The notes: generated from the sequence alone by a model not told the origin. Counted from the stretch's first letter, positions 9,299-19,998 are shown. The stretch is 20,352 nucleotides of DNA from Stephanodiscus triporus (GCA_036939755.1 JALLAZ010000186.1:1-20352), one strand, 5' to 3'. Made by a program: numbers and translations.

Positions 9299-12200
9299 TC
9301 AATCGTACGTATGAACCAGGCCATCCATGGGCAAATCCCACTCGGTACTCTCCTCAATAAATTTCACTCGAACAAGCATCTTCTTGGAAAACTCAGAATC
9401 AGAATTGGGCGGAGTCTGAACAACTCCTCTGCCATGCAACTTATGTTTTACCGATGAGCCGACTGGAAAGAACAGGGTTGAATCCATATCATCGGGTGGA
9501 GGTTCGCCACTGAGTGTAGCTTGGTTGACGTTGGAGTGTCCGGCGGCAGTTTGGCTTTGATTCTTTGGAGCATTCACATTGATTGAAGTGTTTCGAGATG
9601 AATGATGATTTTGCCTCATGACCATTGATTGCTGAGCAGTTTGACTTTGTGGCGAAGTCAATACTTTTCTTCTGTCAATGCTATCCCGTACTGATAGAAT
9701 CCTCGTTTGATCCAAAACCAGCTTTGGTCTCTGATCTACACCGTTGGCAGGTGACTTGAGTGCAATGGATGGAATTTGTCTGATTGTCTTCTTTTGAGAA
9801 GAAGGATTCCAGCTGCCCCATGATTTTCCCTCCGATGCCAAAAGTCTCTTTGCTTCAGTGTGCATTTCTCTCTTAGTCATTGAGCCCACAACGCCACTTT
9901 TGGAGGTACCATTTTTGAAAGAAAGATTGTTGCTCTTGTCCTGCGTGCTGGGATGCGATCCTCCTTTGCCCGGTACAGTACCTTGTTTGCTAACGAGTAC
10001 GTCCAGGAAGCGAGATCTGACAGCATCTTTGGACTTGAATGTCGCTCCCGAAAAAAATGATACCTCTCTTCTCCATGTAAGCACGAGATGTGTCTTCGCT
10101 CTTGTCATGGCAACGTAACAAAGGCGTCTTTCCTCGGACAATTCTATTGATCGTTCACCCTCGGCAATGGATCTTTGTGTGGGAAACGTTCCTTCCTCGT
10201 TCCCCACAAGAAATACGGCATCGAATTCCATGCCCTTCGAAGAGTGGATAGTCATCAAATTGGCCACGATCCTACCTCCATCTTCCGAGTCCAATTCATC
10301 GGGAGCAATATCGGCAATGAGAGCAACGTCGTCCAAAAAGTTCCCCAACGGTGTCTCCATCGGCTCATCCACGGAGGAAAATGAAATGCATGGGCCGTCC
10401 GTCTTGTACCGCTCCGCGGCCCTGACCAATTCCATCACGTTGCCGAGTCGGTCCTCATACTCGTCTCTCGTTTTGGAAATTGCATCGAAGTGACTTTTTA
10501 ATGCGAGATCGTCTATGACAGACAGGAGAAAATCGGACACAGTTTGCGCCTCCCCCTTCCTCCTCAAGGAGCGCAAACTCGATGCGAACGGAACGAACCT
10601 GTTCATTGATCTAGTCGACACGATGTCTTTCGGAGGAACGATAGGGCTGATATCGATGGGACTAGCTCCAACGGCAGGAGCAAATGATATCATCACGTCG
10701 AGGGGCGAGGGCAGGTCGTTACGGCCCAATTCTGCGTATTTTTCCGTCACGGCATCGCAGTATCGGAAAAACTCATTCAACGACGTTTCCCCGATGCCAC
10801 GCGATGGCGCCTTCACCGCGCGAGCCCAAGCGGACCTATCGCGAGGGTTGTACATTATCTTCAAGAAGGCCATGCAATCCTGGATCTCGGCGCGCTTGTA
10901 GAATGTGCCCGAGCTGCCGCGCACGACGTATCGCAGGTTATCCTCCACGCAGGCCTCCTCGAGGAGACGAGACTGGGCGTTGGTGCGATAGATGATGGCC
11001 ACTGTGGACGACGGCGATAGATCGCCGCGGTCGACCATGGATATCACGGTCTGTACCACGAACTTCGCCTCGGCCTTGCCGTCCTTGCAGGCTAGCACTC
11101 GGGGCGAGGGTCCGTCGCCTCTCATGGGCTTCATGTCCCGACGAATTTCGTCCTGGGCGGACGTCGTCGGGTTCGCCCCATTGCTCTTCTCGGAGTTGGT
11201 GGATATTATTCGCTGGGCCGCCCTGACGATGTTGGTGGTCGATCTGTAATTTTCCATGAGGTACACCGACTTCACCCGCAACGGGGCGACCTCCCGCCCT
11301 CCCCTGACCCCGTCGATGCGTTCGAGGTATTTCGACACATCCTCCTGATCGTCGCTCAGCAGCTCCTCCCAGCCGTGCGCGCGGTCGTGGAATGTCAATT
11401 CGAAGTCCGACATGCTCTCGGGACTCGCGCCGCGCCAGCTGTATATCGACTGGTCGCCGTCCCCGACCACGAACAGGCTGTTGGTCGTCAGGAGTCGGAC
11501 CAGGTCGAGCTGGACCCGCGACGTGTCCTGGAACTCGTCCACGAGAACGTGCCTCCACCGACGGTGGAGTATTTCCCTAACCTCTGGATGATGCATCAGG
11601 AGCTCCCTCGTCAGCAGTATCAGGTCGTCGAAGTCCACCGAATTCTGCGAGTACTTCGCCCTCTGGAAGGGAACGCGAATTTCCGTGGCGATCTTGTGCA
11701 CCCTCTTGCTCATTTTGGCGACGACGTCGTCCCCGTCGTTGGCATTGCCCCTCGTCGCTTCCATCGTGTTGAGAGACGATATCGCGTTGAGGACGGTGAT
11801 CGGTCGAATTTCGTTGTTGCCGTTCGCGCCGCCCCCCCCCGCGAACGCCGGCGGCGTCGTCGACTTGAGCTCGATGTCGTGCCTCTGGAGGATTTCCTTC
11901 AGCAGGCGCAGCTGATCGGACTGGTCGAGTATGTTGAAGGACCCGTCCAGGGTTTGGACGGTCGCGACGTTGTTATTATGATGCTCGTCCCCCATCGACG
12001 TGACCGTCGCCCCCGACGGTGCGGCGGCGGCGGCGACGCCCAAACATCCGCGCACGCTCGACAGGTTGCCCAATTCCCTCCCGAACTTACGAAGTATCTT
12101 GGAGCATACCGAGTGGAAGGTCCCGACGGTCGTCCGGGCCATGAGTTCCCGCGCGGGGTCGTAGTCGTAGTCGTCGCGCCGCGAATCGTCGTCCGGGTCC

Positions 12201-12821
12201 GCGTTCCCGCGCCGAACGACGTCCCCCATCATCATCGTCGTCGTCTCATCCTCCTCCTCCTCCCCGTATCCATCCCCCGTGAAAATCGCCGGCCTCGCAT
12301 CATCCTCGGACGACGACGGCGACGACGGCGGCGACGACGACGCGATCGACGACTTGAGCAATTCCTTCAGCCTCCTTTCCATCTCCCCCGCGGATTTCTT
12401 CGTGAACGTCACCGCCAGTATCCCCTCCTCCTCCCTCCTCCTCCCCATCCTCCTCCCTCCTCCTCGTCCTCCTCCCGCCCCCCCCGACGGCAGGAGCAGA
12501 GACGCGATCCTGCACGTAAGGACCTTCGTCTTGCCGGCTCCGGGTCCAGCGACCACCCGCGTTATGGAATATCGCGGCCGAAGTACCGCCTCCCGCTGGG
12601 AGTCGTTGAGTCCGTCGAGCAGTAGCAGCATCGCCGCCTCCGCCTCCTCCTCCTCCTCCGATCGTCCTCCCGCGGCATCGTAGTCGTCGACGTAGTCGTC
12701 GGTCGATGACGACGACAACGCGCGGCATGCGTCGGCGCGGGCTCGGACCGCTACTCGACGGGACCGTCGTCGTCGTCCGTCGGGCATGACGACGATCGTC
12801 GGACGATCTCCACGGCGGAAA

Positions 12822-12855
<34 letters not shown>

Positions 12856-13198
12856 TCGGCGGCCGCGACGGAAACGACGACGGTCGACCGGCATGCGCGG
12901 ACGACGATCGCGCGCGATGATGACGACGATGATGATGATAATGATGATGCGGCGGGGGGGAGGAGGTGAACGCGGCGCGGTCGTCGTCGTCCGGAGGACC
13001 CCATCGAGGGGGCGGGCGTCGGCGTTGGAGCAGGAGGAGGGAGGAGGCACGCCCGGAGATACCGACGAGGGCGCGATGATGATTCGTCATCGTCGTCGTC
13101 GTCGTCGTGATCGTCGGTGCGATCGGATCGACGGCGGCCACGATGATGCCGCCTGCGCACGAGGAGAGGATGGCCGCGCAGGAGAGGACGCTTAGCAT
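9299..13198 (-). CDS. UvrD/PcrA-type superfamily 1A DNA helicase
   Basis: A single exon of 1299 residues; ATG 13198 is the first start after an in-frame stop at 13229-13231. All SF1A motifs are present: Walker A GPGAGKT (218-224), Ia TFTKKSAGEM (264 onward), II DEFQD (554-558), III GDGDQSIYSWRG (579-590), IV ENYRSTTNIVRAA, V MTIHSSKGMEFD (H985), VI LCYVAMTRAK (R1033). These enzymes unwind DNA 3'-to-5' in repair and strip recombinase or polymerase from DNA. The C-terminus (1244-1299, FPVGSSVKHKLHGRGVV) matches the Tudor-like domain that in bacterial PcrA/UvrD contacts RNA polymerase. The closest eukaryotic group I know is the plant SRS2-like family. The N-terminus begins with a hydrophobic leader (about residues 1-22) and then a 170-residue His/Asp/Ser/Arg/Thr-rich stretch, which could be a plastid bipartite presequence, though no aromatic +1 residue is evident. 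Gly/Arg-rich and acidic insertions sit between Walker A, Ia and the next motif. Confidence 0.92.
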
Positions 13199-13757
13199 AT
13201 TGGGCGGCGACCGACGACTAAGTTGCTGTTATTGCTGTGTTAATATCGTCATTCTGCACTGCAATATTGGCCGACCTTGCACTGAACCATATACAGAGGA
13301 GGAAAGATGATGGGAATTGCATCCTACGGAATCGCGGAGGGATTCGGGATTGAAGAATGGGTCCACGCCCGAGGGGTCCTCCAGGAGCAGCACCAAGAGA
13401 CACTGGATACGTCGCCTCGTTGAATGCTTGAACACCGGCCATTTAGGTGGGGGTGGTAAATATTAAAGCATAATAGACTTTGTGTGCAGCAAACTGATGG
13501 AATATGATAGGATTTATTTCTAACGGCGCAACGCGAGTAACGTTTTTCTCCTTATTTCTGGCGATTCAATATACTTAAATATGTGATGGAATGCGACTGA
13601 ATTTCGAAGTCGCCAATTCGTGTGCAACTCACTCATTTACACAATAATCATAAGAGAGCATTCGGCTACAGGAAGGAAAGCGCATAAAAACAAAAAGCAA
13701 ACAAGCCAACACAACGCTGACCATAAACCTCACCTGCCACTCGCCACCAAGTGAACA
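13199..13757. promoter_or_regulatory. Divergent promoter interval
   Basis: The 559 bp separate the start codons of the minus-strand UvrD-like gene and the plus-strand LRR gene and so should hold both promoters. The part nearest the LRR gene (13450-13720) is AT-rich. Two overlapping minus-strand frames at 13218-13442 lack any domain and are probably chance. I see no convincing TATA box, palindrome cluster or RNA gene. Confidence 0.5.
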
Positions 13758-15588
13758 ATGGAGCGAGTCGACGAAGCCCCTGGCGTTGCCACGGGGTATC
13801 AGGAGCCCGATGTCGATTGGCACGACTTGAGCGAAGAAACGCTGCGTCGGATCGTCAATGACGATGAGGAAGTTGCTGGATTGTTTGTGTCAGGTGTAGA
13901 CGCCTTCGCTGATGGTCAAATAGATGCCCAATGGGCCGCTGCGGTCGGTAGCGCCGTCGGCGACATCAGACGCTTGCGAAAGCTTGAAATTCGACACTTT
14001 TCACGCTGGGATGAAGAAGATCAGTGGAACATCGATTGGGGAATCGATGATTTCGCCCTCAATCAGTTAAATGATCAGTTGAACTTTGATTTTCTCCCTG
14101 GACTCGCCCGCAATCGGTCAATTGAGCATTTGGCCATGGTTGAATGCCACTTTCTACCGAACTCCTTTGAGATCATCTTGCCCTTCTTTATGCATAACCA
14201 TAACCTCCGATGCATTGAAGTGCATGGTTGTGATTTGTCAGAGAATTTCCCCTCCTTCTTATTGGATCTGTCTACATGTGCGACGAATCAACTTGAGCGA
14301 GTTCATCTCTACGATAATAATCTGGGGGGAATACAAGTTACAAGGATCACAAAGCCTTGGCTGAGCATCGCAAATTGAGAGACATTTACCTAGTTGAAAA
14401 CGAAATTTTTAGGAGCGGATTTGTGGCATTATCCAGGCTTCTTCAACATCCTCTTCCAGAATCATTGACGACGAATGTATCACAATTCTCACGGGTGCCT
14501 TGGTTGTGAACAAGACTATCAAAGTATTGAACGTTGGCGACCGCAATATTACTGCGACTGGCTGGCGTGTCTTCTCGGCTGTTTTATGCAGTCCCATTTG
14601 CTCACTTGAAAGTCTCACACTTAGTGGTTTAGATGATGAAGGCGCTACAATAATTGGAGATTCGTTGGCGAAGAAAAATACCTTGAATAGTCTCGAGCTG
14701 AGATCCAGTACTCGCATCACACAGCTGGGTTGCAAGATCTATTGAAGTTTTTGAAAAATCCCAAACTGCAGTCTGCGGGAACTTGGTGCTGGCTGTGAAT
14801 GGGATGATGCAGGGGCGATTGAATTTGCAAGTTCCTTGGCAGTAAACTCATCGTTAAAAAAATTGAAGATGTTCGGCAACTCCCTCACCGCAACAGGATG
14901 GGTTGCATTCTTCAACAGGATGCCCGATTCTACTTGCTCTCTTGAGGAACTGCATCTCGGAGAACTTGAGGACCAAGGAGCAGCTGAATTTGTCAATCGT
15001 TTGGCCAGCATGAGCACGCTCCAACTGCTCAAACTTAATTGTTGCTCCTCAATTACCGCCAATGGATGGCGTGGATTCGCACGCGTATTGCAAAACGGCT
15101 CCAAGGTGAAGACACTTGAACTCGATGGAAACAATCTGAATGAAGAGGTTGTTATTGATTTTGCCACTGTGCTTGCGAATAACGCCAGCTTGAGGAAGTT
15201 ACGAATTTGTGGTAGAGAGATCACAGACAAGATTTGGTGTGCATTCGATAGTGTTCTTGACGTTTCGTGCATTGAAAGTACATATCTCTCACACATTGCA
15301 CACACTTGAGATTGAGAATTGGTTGAATGGAATAGATCGGATGGTGGTTCCAGAAGATCTCGCCCGCCTGTTGCAAATGAATACACATGAAGACAAGGTG
15401 GCAGTCGCACGTCAAAAGATCATTGCACACCATTTTTCTGGCGACAACATGGACATCCAAGCATTTTCTGCAATGGACGTGCCTATTTTGCCTCATGCAA
15501 TCAAATGGATGGTAAGGATCTGATCGGTTTCTCGCTGTTATATCACGTTACGCGGGGCATCCCAGCGATGTTCGAGAAAAATACTTAG
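13758..15588 (+). pseudogene. Leucine-rich-repeat protein gene, broken by about six frame changes
   Basis: The start ATG 13758 gives MERVDEAPGV and an acidic N-terminus, then LRR units of the ribonuclease-inhibitor style (SIEHLAMVECHF, LRCIEVHGCDLS, LERVHLYDNNL). The reading then hops frame: 13758-14328, about 14330-14455 (ALAEHRKLRDIYLVENEIF), about 14460-14722 (DDECITILTGAL to RSSTRIT), 14724-14772 (GLQDLLKFLKNPKLQ), 14773-15285 (LRELGAGCEWDDAG to the DVSCIEST block), 15290-15511 (HTLHTLEIENWL; ARQKIIAHHFSG; DVPILPHAIKWM), and 15517-15588 (DLIGFSLLYHVTRGIPAMFE, then TAG). Every piece continues the same LRR pattern in order, so this is one gene. The first break coincides with a six-G run (14323-14328). 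In diatoms this family typically has many copies; function is generally unknown, with LRRs as binding surfaces. No splice sites explain the breaks. Confidence 0.75.
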
Positions 15589-15946
15589 ATCCAAAAATTA
15601 GGTAACCACTCGTCTTGTCTGTTCACAGCTCAATAATGTGTATATTCTAATAGTCGGTGCATTTTCATTTCTATTAATATCCAAGTTAGCCTCCCCACTA
15701 ATATCTTGTTTTGTCTGTGCGTAACTATGCCAAATGCAGCTCGTCATTGGATGGCAGTCCTCCTCCTTCTCCATTCTATTCCGTTCTGTTACAAAAAAAA
15801 CTGAAAAGAGGAGGTATCGTACAATTTTGAGGTACGATTTCATGGCGGGAGCTTGAATCGTACTGGATATTCTACCACCCACTATGAATTCGTAGTTTGA
15901 CTATGAATTCATAGTTCGTACGTTGAGCGAAANGGGAGCAAAAGGG
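15589..15946. other. Intergenic region with a palindrome pair and one ambiguous base
   Basis: No supported gene; a 94-codon minus-strand frame at 15598-15882 has no recognisable feature. At its end are two 16-bp palindromes 19 bp apart (separate entry), then an undetermined base at 15933, 14 bp before the next start codon. Confidence 0.5.
15881..15915. repeat. Two 16-bp palindromes ACTATGAATTC(G/A)TAGT
   Basis: The copy at 15900-15915 is perfectly self-complementary; the copy at 15881-15896 differs by one base. They repeat every 19 bp and lie 32-66 bp upstream of a possible start codon at 15947. They might be a paired binding site, or hairpins. Confidence 0.75.
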
Positions 15947-17375
15947 ATGAAGTCGGTGCTCGGACTAGCGGCGGCGTATTCTCTGGGCCGCGCCATGGCG
16001 GCGGCATCGGCGGGCGACGTCTCTGTCGTGCCCTCGTCGTCGCGGGATGATTTTGCCCCCCACTCCTCGTAGTCGTCGTCGTCCTCCTCCTCCTCCGTTG
16101 CCGCCGGCGCCGCTGACGACTGGGTCCCGTCGCGACGACGACTACAATGAGGATGCTCGTTTTGACATCCCGCCGACGGATGAATGCGACCGTCGGCGCA
16201 TGCCCGAGGTTTTCGGCGGCGGCGGCGGAGCGGGAGGGGCGGGGGAAGGCCTTGTGCCCCTGTCCCTCGTCGGGATGACGCGACGCGGGAACCCCAGCGC
16301 GATGGCTGCCACGATAACGATGTTCCTATCCCCTCCGTATCGGTGCCGGGACGTCGCGGACGCCCACCGCGCGCGACTGCTCTCCGCGGGATCTTCCGCG
16401 AGCAGCGACAACGTCGACTGCGTCCGCGACGGACGGATGCGATTCCACGCCCTCCCCATGCCGCTGTCCCACGGCGACGCCGACGCCGCCGTGGCCCTCC
16501 TGTGTCGCGCGTATGTACTCGTCCGACGTGCCAGTGTCCAAGTGGCCGACATGGAGCATTGATCCGGAATCGAACGAGAGGGATGGGGCGGGGAACGTCG
16601 TGATTGGGACGTATGCCACGGGGAAGAGGGTGGTGTACCAGGCCTGATGGGGAAGGATTTGAGGGGACGGAGTCTGAGCCTTGGAAATATAGCGAATAAA
16701 TTGGGCTTTCTGTTGGGAGGAAGTGCGACGACTGGGGCGGGGGTGGTGGGGGTCCCGCGTCGTTGTCGTCGGTCGTCGGTCGATCACCTTGAGGACGACG
16801 GGACGGCGAGCGGCACGTCAAGTGCGAGGGAGGGGGGGAAGAGGACTACGACTACTTCTATGATGACAACGACAACGACTCCGTGATGATGCTCTCCCTC
16901 GCCCAACGACTGTTGCATCTCGAAATGAGGGAGGCCGAGATGAGCATCTGGCCATCGTCATTGCCGCGAGTCGATCGTCAAAGGGAGGAGGAGGAGGAGG
17001 GGACGACAACGTCATCGTTGCTGCCGCCACGCGGCCAGAGGCGGCGCGCAATCAGCTGCGAACGTCGGAATCCTTGCTCCGGGCGGTGGATGGCAAAGCG
17101 GAGACGCGATCGTCGGGAGGAGGAGAAGGCGCGCCTACCTTCTTCCCTTTTGCCTTCCTGTGGGAGGATTCGAAGAAGGAGGAGGACGAGAAGAGGAGGA
17201 GGCGAGAGAAGAAGGAGAAGGCATGATTGCTCCTCTCCTCGATCCCCGTCAGCCTGTGGAAATGTTCGAGCTTAGGGCTCTGTTCGCCGATGCACTAGAT
17301 GGAAAGAGTGGCTCGTTGGATGTTGTCATGTACTATGGTAGTATTGCGCTCCTAACAATATCAAGTTGCAATTGA
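15947..17375 (+). pseudogene. Unrecognised protein gene, mosaic of frames with stops
   Basis: I do not recognise the product. ATG 15947 opens a short hydrophobic leader (MKSVLGLAAAYSLG) ending in Ala-rich sequence, like a signal peptide, and hits TAG at 16070. Protein-like stretches then follow in order on the plus strand: 16125-16512 (ARFDIPPTDECDRR; MAATITMFLSPPYRC), 16513-16644 (MYSSDVPVSKWPTWSIDPES; NVVIGTYATGKRVVYQA), 16646-16995 with TAA 16697 and TGA 16790 (DGEGFEGTESEPWKYSE; MLSLAQRLLHLEMREAEM), 17002-17223 (RNQLRTSESLLRAVDGKAE; APTFFPFAFLWEDSKKEED) and 17223-17375 (MIAPLLDPRQPVEMFELRAL). The composition and order suggest one decayed gene, but in GC-rich repeat DNA chance frames are common, and an uninterrupted minus-strand frame covers 15901-16821. 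The last piece may end at an intron donor near 17337. Confidence 0.45.
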
Positions 17376-17860
17376 GAATGTTTCATCGTTATCATTTCTC
17401 TCACAAATTGCGAGTAAAAAAACGATTGACTGTCATCCAATGCACCATTGAAGTCCATTCCAATGACAAATTTGGTCACGGGCAATTCGATATCCGCCCT
17501 GGCATCCAACAGCCTCCGTCCATCCCTGTCCAACAGTATTATCGGCACGACAAAAGGCAAAAATGAGAGGTGTGATAAAGTCATGGACAAAATGTAGCAA
17601 GTGTAATAAACGAACGGAATTTTCATCATTGGTGAGAGAAACAAATGGTAAAAATAATCTTTGGCGATAAGTGTGATATATAAAGGGCGTTTTTGGAGCA
17701 GGTGTGATATATGAGGAAAATCAGAAAAATTCAGGTGTGGTATGCATCGAAAAGTCTGAGGTGAAGAGAAAGGAATGGGAAAAAACCTCGGGTGTGATGA
17801 ATGAATGGTGAGTCCCCAATTATGTGTATATTTAACCTATTTTCCCATTTATTTATTAGC
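17376..17860. other. Non-coding or relic sequence
   Basis: Composition drops to AT-rich. A 103-codon minus-strand frame (17333-17644, with RRLLDARADIELPVTKFVIG) and a plus-strand frame (to 17666, CSKCNKRTEFSSLVRETNG) overlap; neither has a domain or start context that decides. The second half holds degenerate direct repeats (separate entry). Confidence 0.4.
17569..17800 (+). repeat. Degenerate direct repeats with a GTGTGATA(T) core
   Basis: The core recurs at 17570, 17671, 17702, 17735 and 17792. Three neighbours are spaced 31 and 33 bp and start after CAG or TAAG, giving a rough 32-bp unit. Similarity outside the core is weak. Confidence 0.4.
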
Positions 17861-17871
17861 TACTCTATTAA

Positions 17872-18096
17872 CTACGAAGAAAAAAATATAACGCAATCGA
17901 CAACGAATGGGACAACCATGCCAACGGGGCAATACGGCGCAAGACACATCACCCAATGGAGCATATCGGTGGCTTCATGCAAAGCCCCTAAACGCCGCCA
18001 CCGGGTGAGTGCTTGCGCCAAATTGGCCCAGTGGACGCCATGGTCGTCGTCGTCATCGTCATGACAAAAGCACTAAACACAACTACTTTTAGCTAG
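17872..18096 (+). pseudogene. Possible 3' exon relic of an unknown gene
   Basis: One frame reads NAIDNEWDNHANGAIRRK, HHPMEHIGGFMQSP, a TAA at 17989-17991, then TPPPGECLRQIGPVDAM, a Val/Ile run, and TKALNTTTFS before TAG 18094-18096. The residues look like real protein more than chance AT-rich DNA, and a pyrimidine-rich ATTTATTAG acceptor-like site ends at 17860. No start codon or partner exon can be assigned; it could be the tail of the broken gene before it. A 87-codon frame in another phase (17801-18064) covers the same DNA and looks less protein-like. Confidence 0.3.
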
Positions 18097-19080
18097 TGTG
18101 GTGTATTGTACTTTTTTACTTGCTTATCGTGAGAGTTTCCTACCCCAAAACGGACCCTCTACTCAGCTCATTGAAGCAACAAGCTTTGTTAAAAACTGAA
18201 ATGGCAAAATTGTAGCCACTGAATAAATTTGGGCAGACATTTTGGGGAATAACTAGAGCACCCCTAACAAAACTTCATTATTTTTTCTCCAACAAAATTC
18301 AATTTCATGTGAAGTTTTACATACCAAAATTATTGTCCTCATGGAGCTTGTTCCAAAACTGCAATAACATCGAAGTAATATAAAATAGAAGGTCGACTTT
18401 TGTGTTGTGACCCGTTACTAGAAAGATACATTTCTACTTAGTTTGTAGGTAGAGTAGGTACGTACACCACCTGTCATAGATTTACGTAGACCTTGGTACT
18501 AAAATATTAATTTCACATTTTTGTTAGGCAAAGCTAGTGCCCAAATCAATTCAGGCATCTGAATTTTGCCCCATTCTTGACATTTTTTTCAAATAACCAT
18601 AAGTCAATCAAAAATTGGAGAAATTATAAAAATTTTACCAGGAGGAGCGGGACAGCAAGATCTATCTAAAAGTGCAATAAAAAGGTATGATTGGACCAAA
18701 ACTGTGAGTGTCAGATTTTTTACCAGAATTGGTGCCCAACAGGTCAGGTTTACTCTACAGAGTGTGGGGACTTAAGCTCTTCATAGTGTCAATTGACAAT
18801 CTGTATCTGTTGTGTCACTGGTGCAATGGATGCTCATTATAACTTCAATAATTGGACAAAGCTGTGCATCATAGCTGACATTTTTGGTGTACCTCATAGT
18901 TTTTGACTGGTAGTACTTCAAGCCTGGCTCAAAATCTCTCAAGTCTTTCCCCTCTCTAGATATCTATCACTAGACACTCAATCTTGAATCTCCACCCGGA
19001 GCTCGCCTGCGTAACTTTCAGGTACATAGCCAGGACCGGCTGTGAATTCAAAAATAAAATGTCCGATTATCTATGTAGGA
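18097..19080. other. AT-rich stretch without genes
   Basis: No reading frame of note on either strand. Many short A/T runs. A small perfect hairpin, AATTCAG-GCAT-CTGAATT, lies at 18548-18565. No RNA gene signature was recognised. Confidence 0.5.
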
Positions 19081-19089
19081 ATTTGATCC

Positions 19090-19734
19090 GGGTGGTAAAA
19101 GCCAAACCTCCTCCAATCCTTTCTCGGGGTCAAAATAACAAGAGCCCCACCATCATTTTCTGCCAATATTTTAGTCTTGCCTACAACTACCACGCCCCCC
19201 CCCATCATGTATCGCCCGGCGGTTAAGCTTCTAACATTATGTTGATTTATGTTTGCCCCTTATTCTTGCTTTCGGGGGGGGTGTTAGTTCCTGTATTTGA
19301 ACCCCCTGCCCAACCACCGTGCTTTGTGCAGTATTCGTGCTGCTTTTCCCCCCTTCTCCTTGTGCCATGTCGTCCATATTCATGGCACTCTCTGTCTCTG
19401 TGCCGCCATACTCATCGTTGCCATTGCTGTCTCCATTTCCATTGCTGTTGCCATCGCCATTGCCGCCATTGCCCTTCCTCCACTTTCACTTTTACGTGAT
19501 TGTTGTATTTGTTGCCTTTGTTGTGATGCCACCGCTGTCTTCGTTGTCTCCAACTATGCCACCGCCGCCACCGTTGTCATAGTCATCGTCGTCTTTGTTG
19601 TCACAGCCGCTGTGGGGGGGACCATGGCTTCCATGGGATGACTGTGGCCATCATGGTTGGTTGGTGTATTTTTTACTTAGCCTACTTTTACCTAGTTGAA
19701 GAAATATTACTAGCAATTTTGGCTTTTACCACCC
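19090..19734. repeat. 17-bp inverted repeats flanking about 0.6 kb
   Basis: GGGTGGTAAAAGCCAAA at 19090-19106 is matched exactly in reverse complement at 19718-19734. Both are preceded on their outer side by a GAT triplet in similar context. They could be terminal inverted repeats of a small non-autonomous element, but I see no clear target-site duplication. The interior contains a GCC/ATT-rich simple-sequence tract at about 19380-19620 that keeps all three plus-strand frames open and is not a gene. Confidence 0.45.
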
Positions 19735-19998
19735 CATCTGCCATTTATTTTTGAGTCTACCGTAAAAGCCGGGGCATGAGCAATTGGTAAACACCCAAGT
19801 GTGAAGGTCTAAAACTCTCTTTTTAGCTGGCCAGGTCAGATGTCAGAAATGTATGAAAACCTACGTAGAATAAAAATATTATTTTTTGTAGAAAATCTCC
19901 AAGGAGTCCAACGGTGACAACAACCATCACAACCACAATTGCCTTCAGCAGAAAATGTGCCCCTAGAGACAAACAAGAGGCGTTTCATCCTGATCCGG
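19735..19998. other. Non-coding DNA between inverted repeats
   Basis: No gene seen. A GTAAAAGCCGGGG sequence near 19761 partly echoes the core of the 17-bp inverted repeat just upstream. Confidence 0.4.

Noticed and set aside
11375..12625. 416-codon plus-strand frame opposite the UvrD-like gene
   Set aside because: Arg/Pro-rich shadow of the helicase coding strand; the minus-strand frame has every SF1 motif.
13758..15588. Explaining the LRR breaks as introns
   Set aside because: Frame changes occur over a few bases with no GT-AG pairs that remove a stretch, and almost no LRR sequence is missing at most junctions. A GTAAG at 15512 looks like a donor, but the protein continues directly after it in another frame.
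15901..16821. 306-codon minus-strand open frame
   Set aside because: It is Arg/Pro/Ser-rich without a domain, runs through the ambiguous base, and is antisense to more protein-like segments. GC-rich GTC-repeat DNA keeps such frames open by chance. Kept as an alternative, not annotated.
19239..19641. Three overlapping hydrophobic plus-strand frames
   Set aside because: All three phases are open because of GCC/ATT-type simple sequence; a real gene would favour one.
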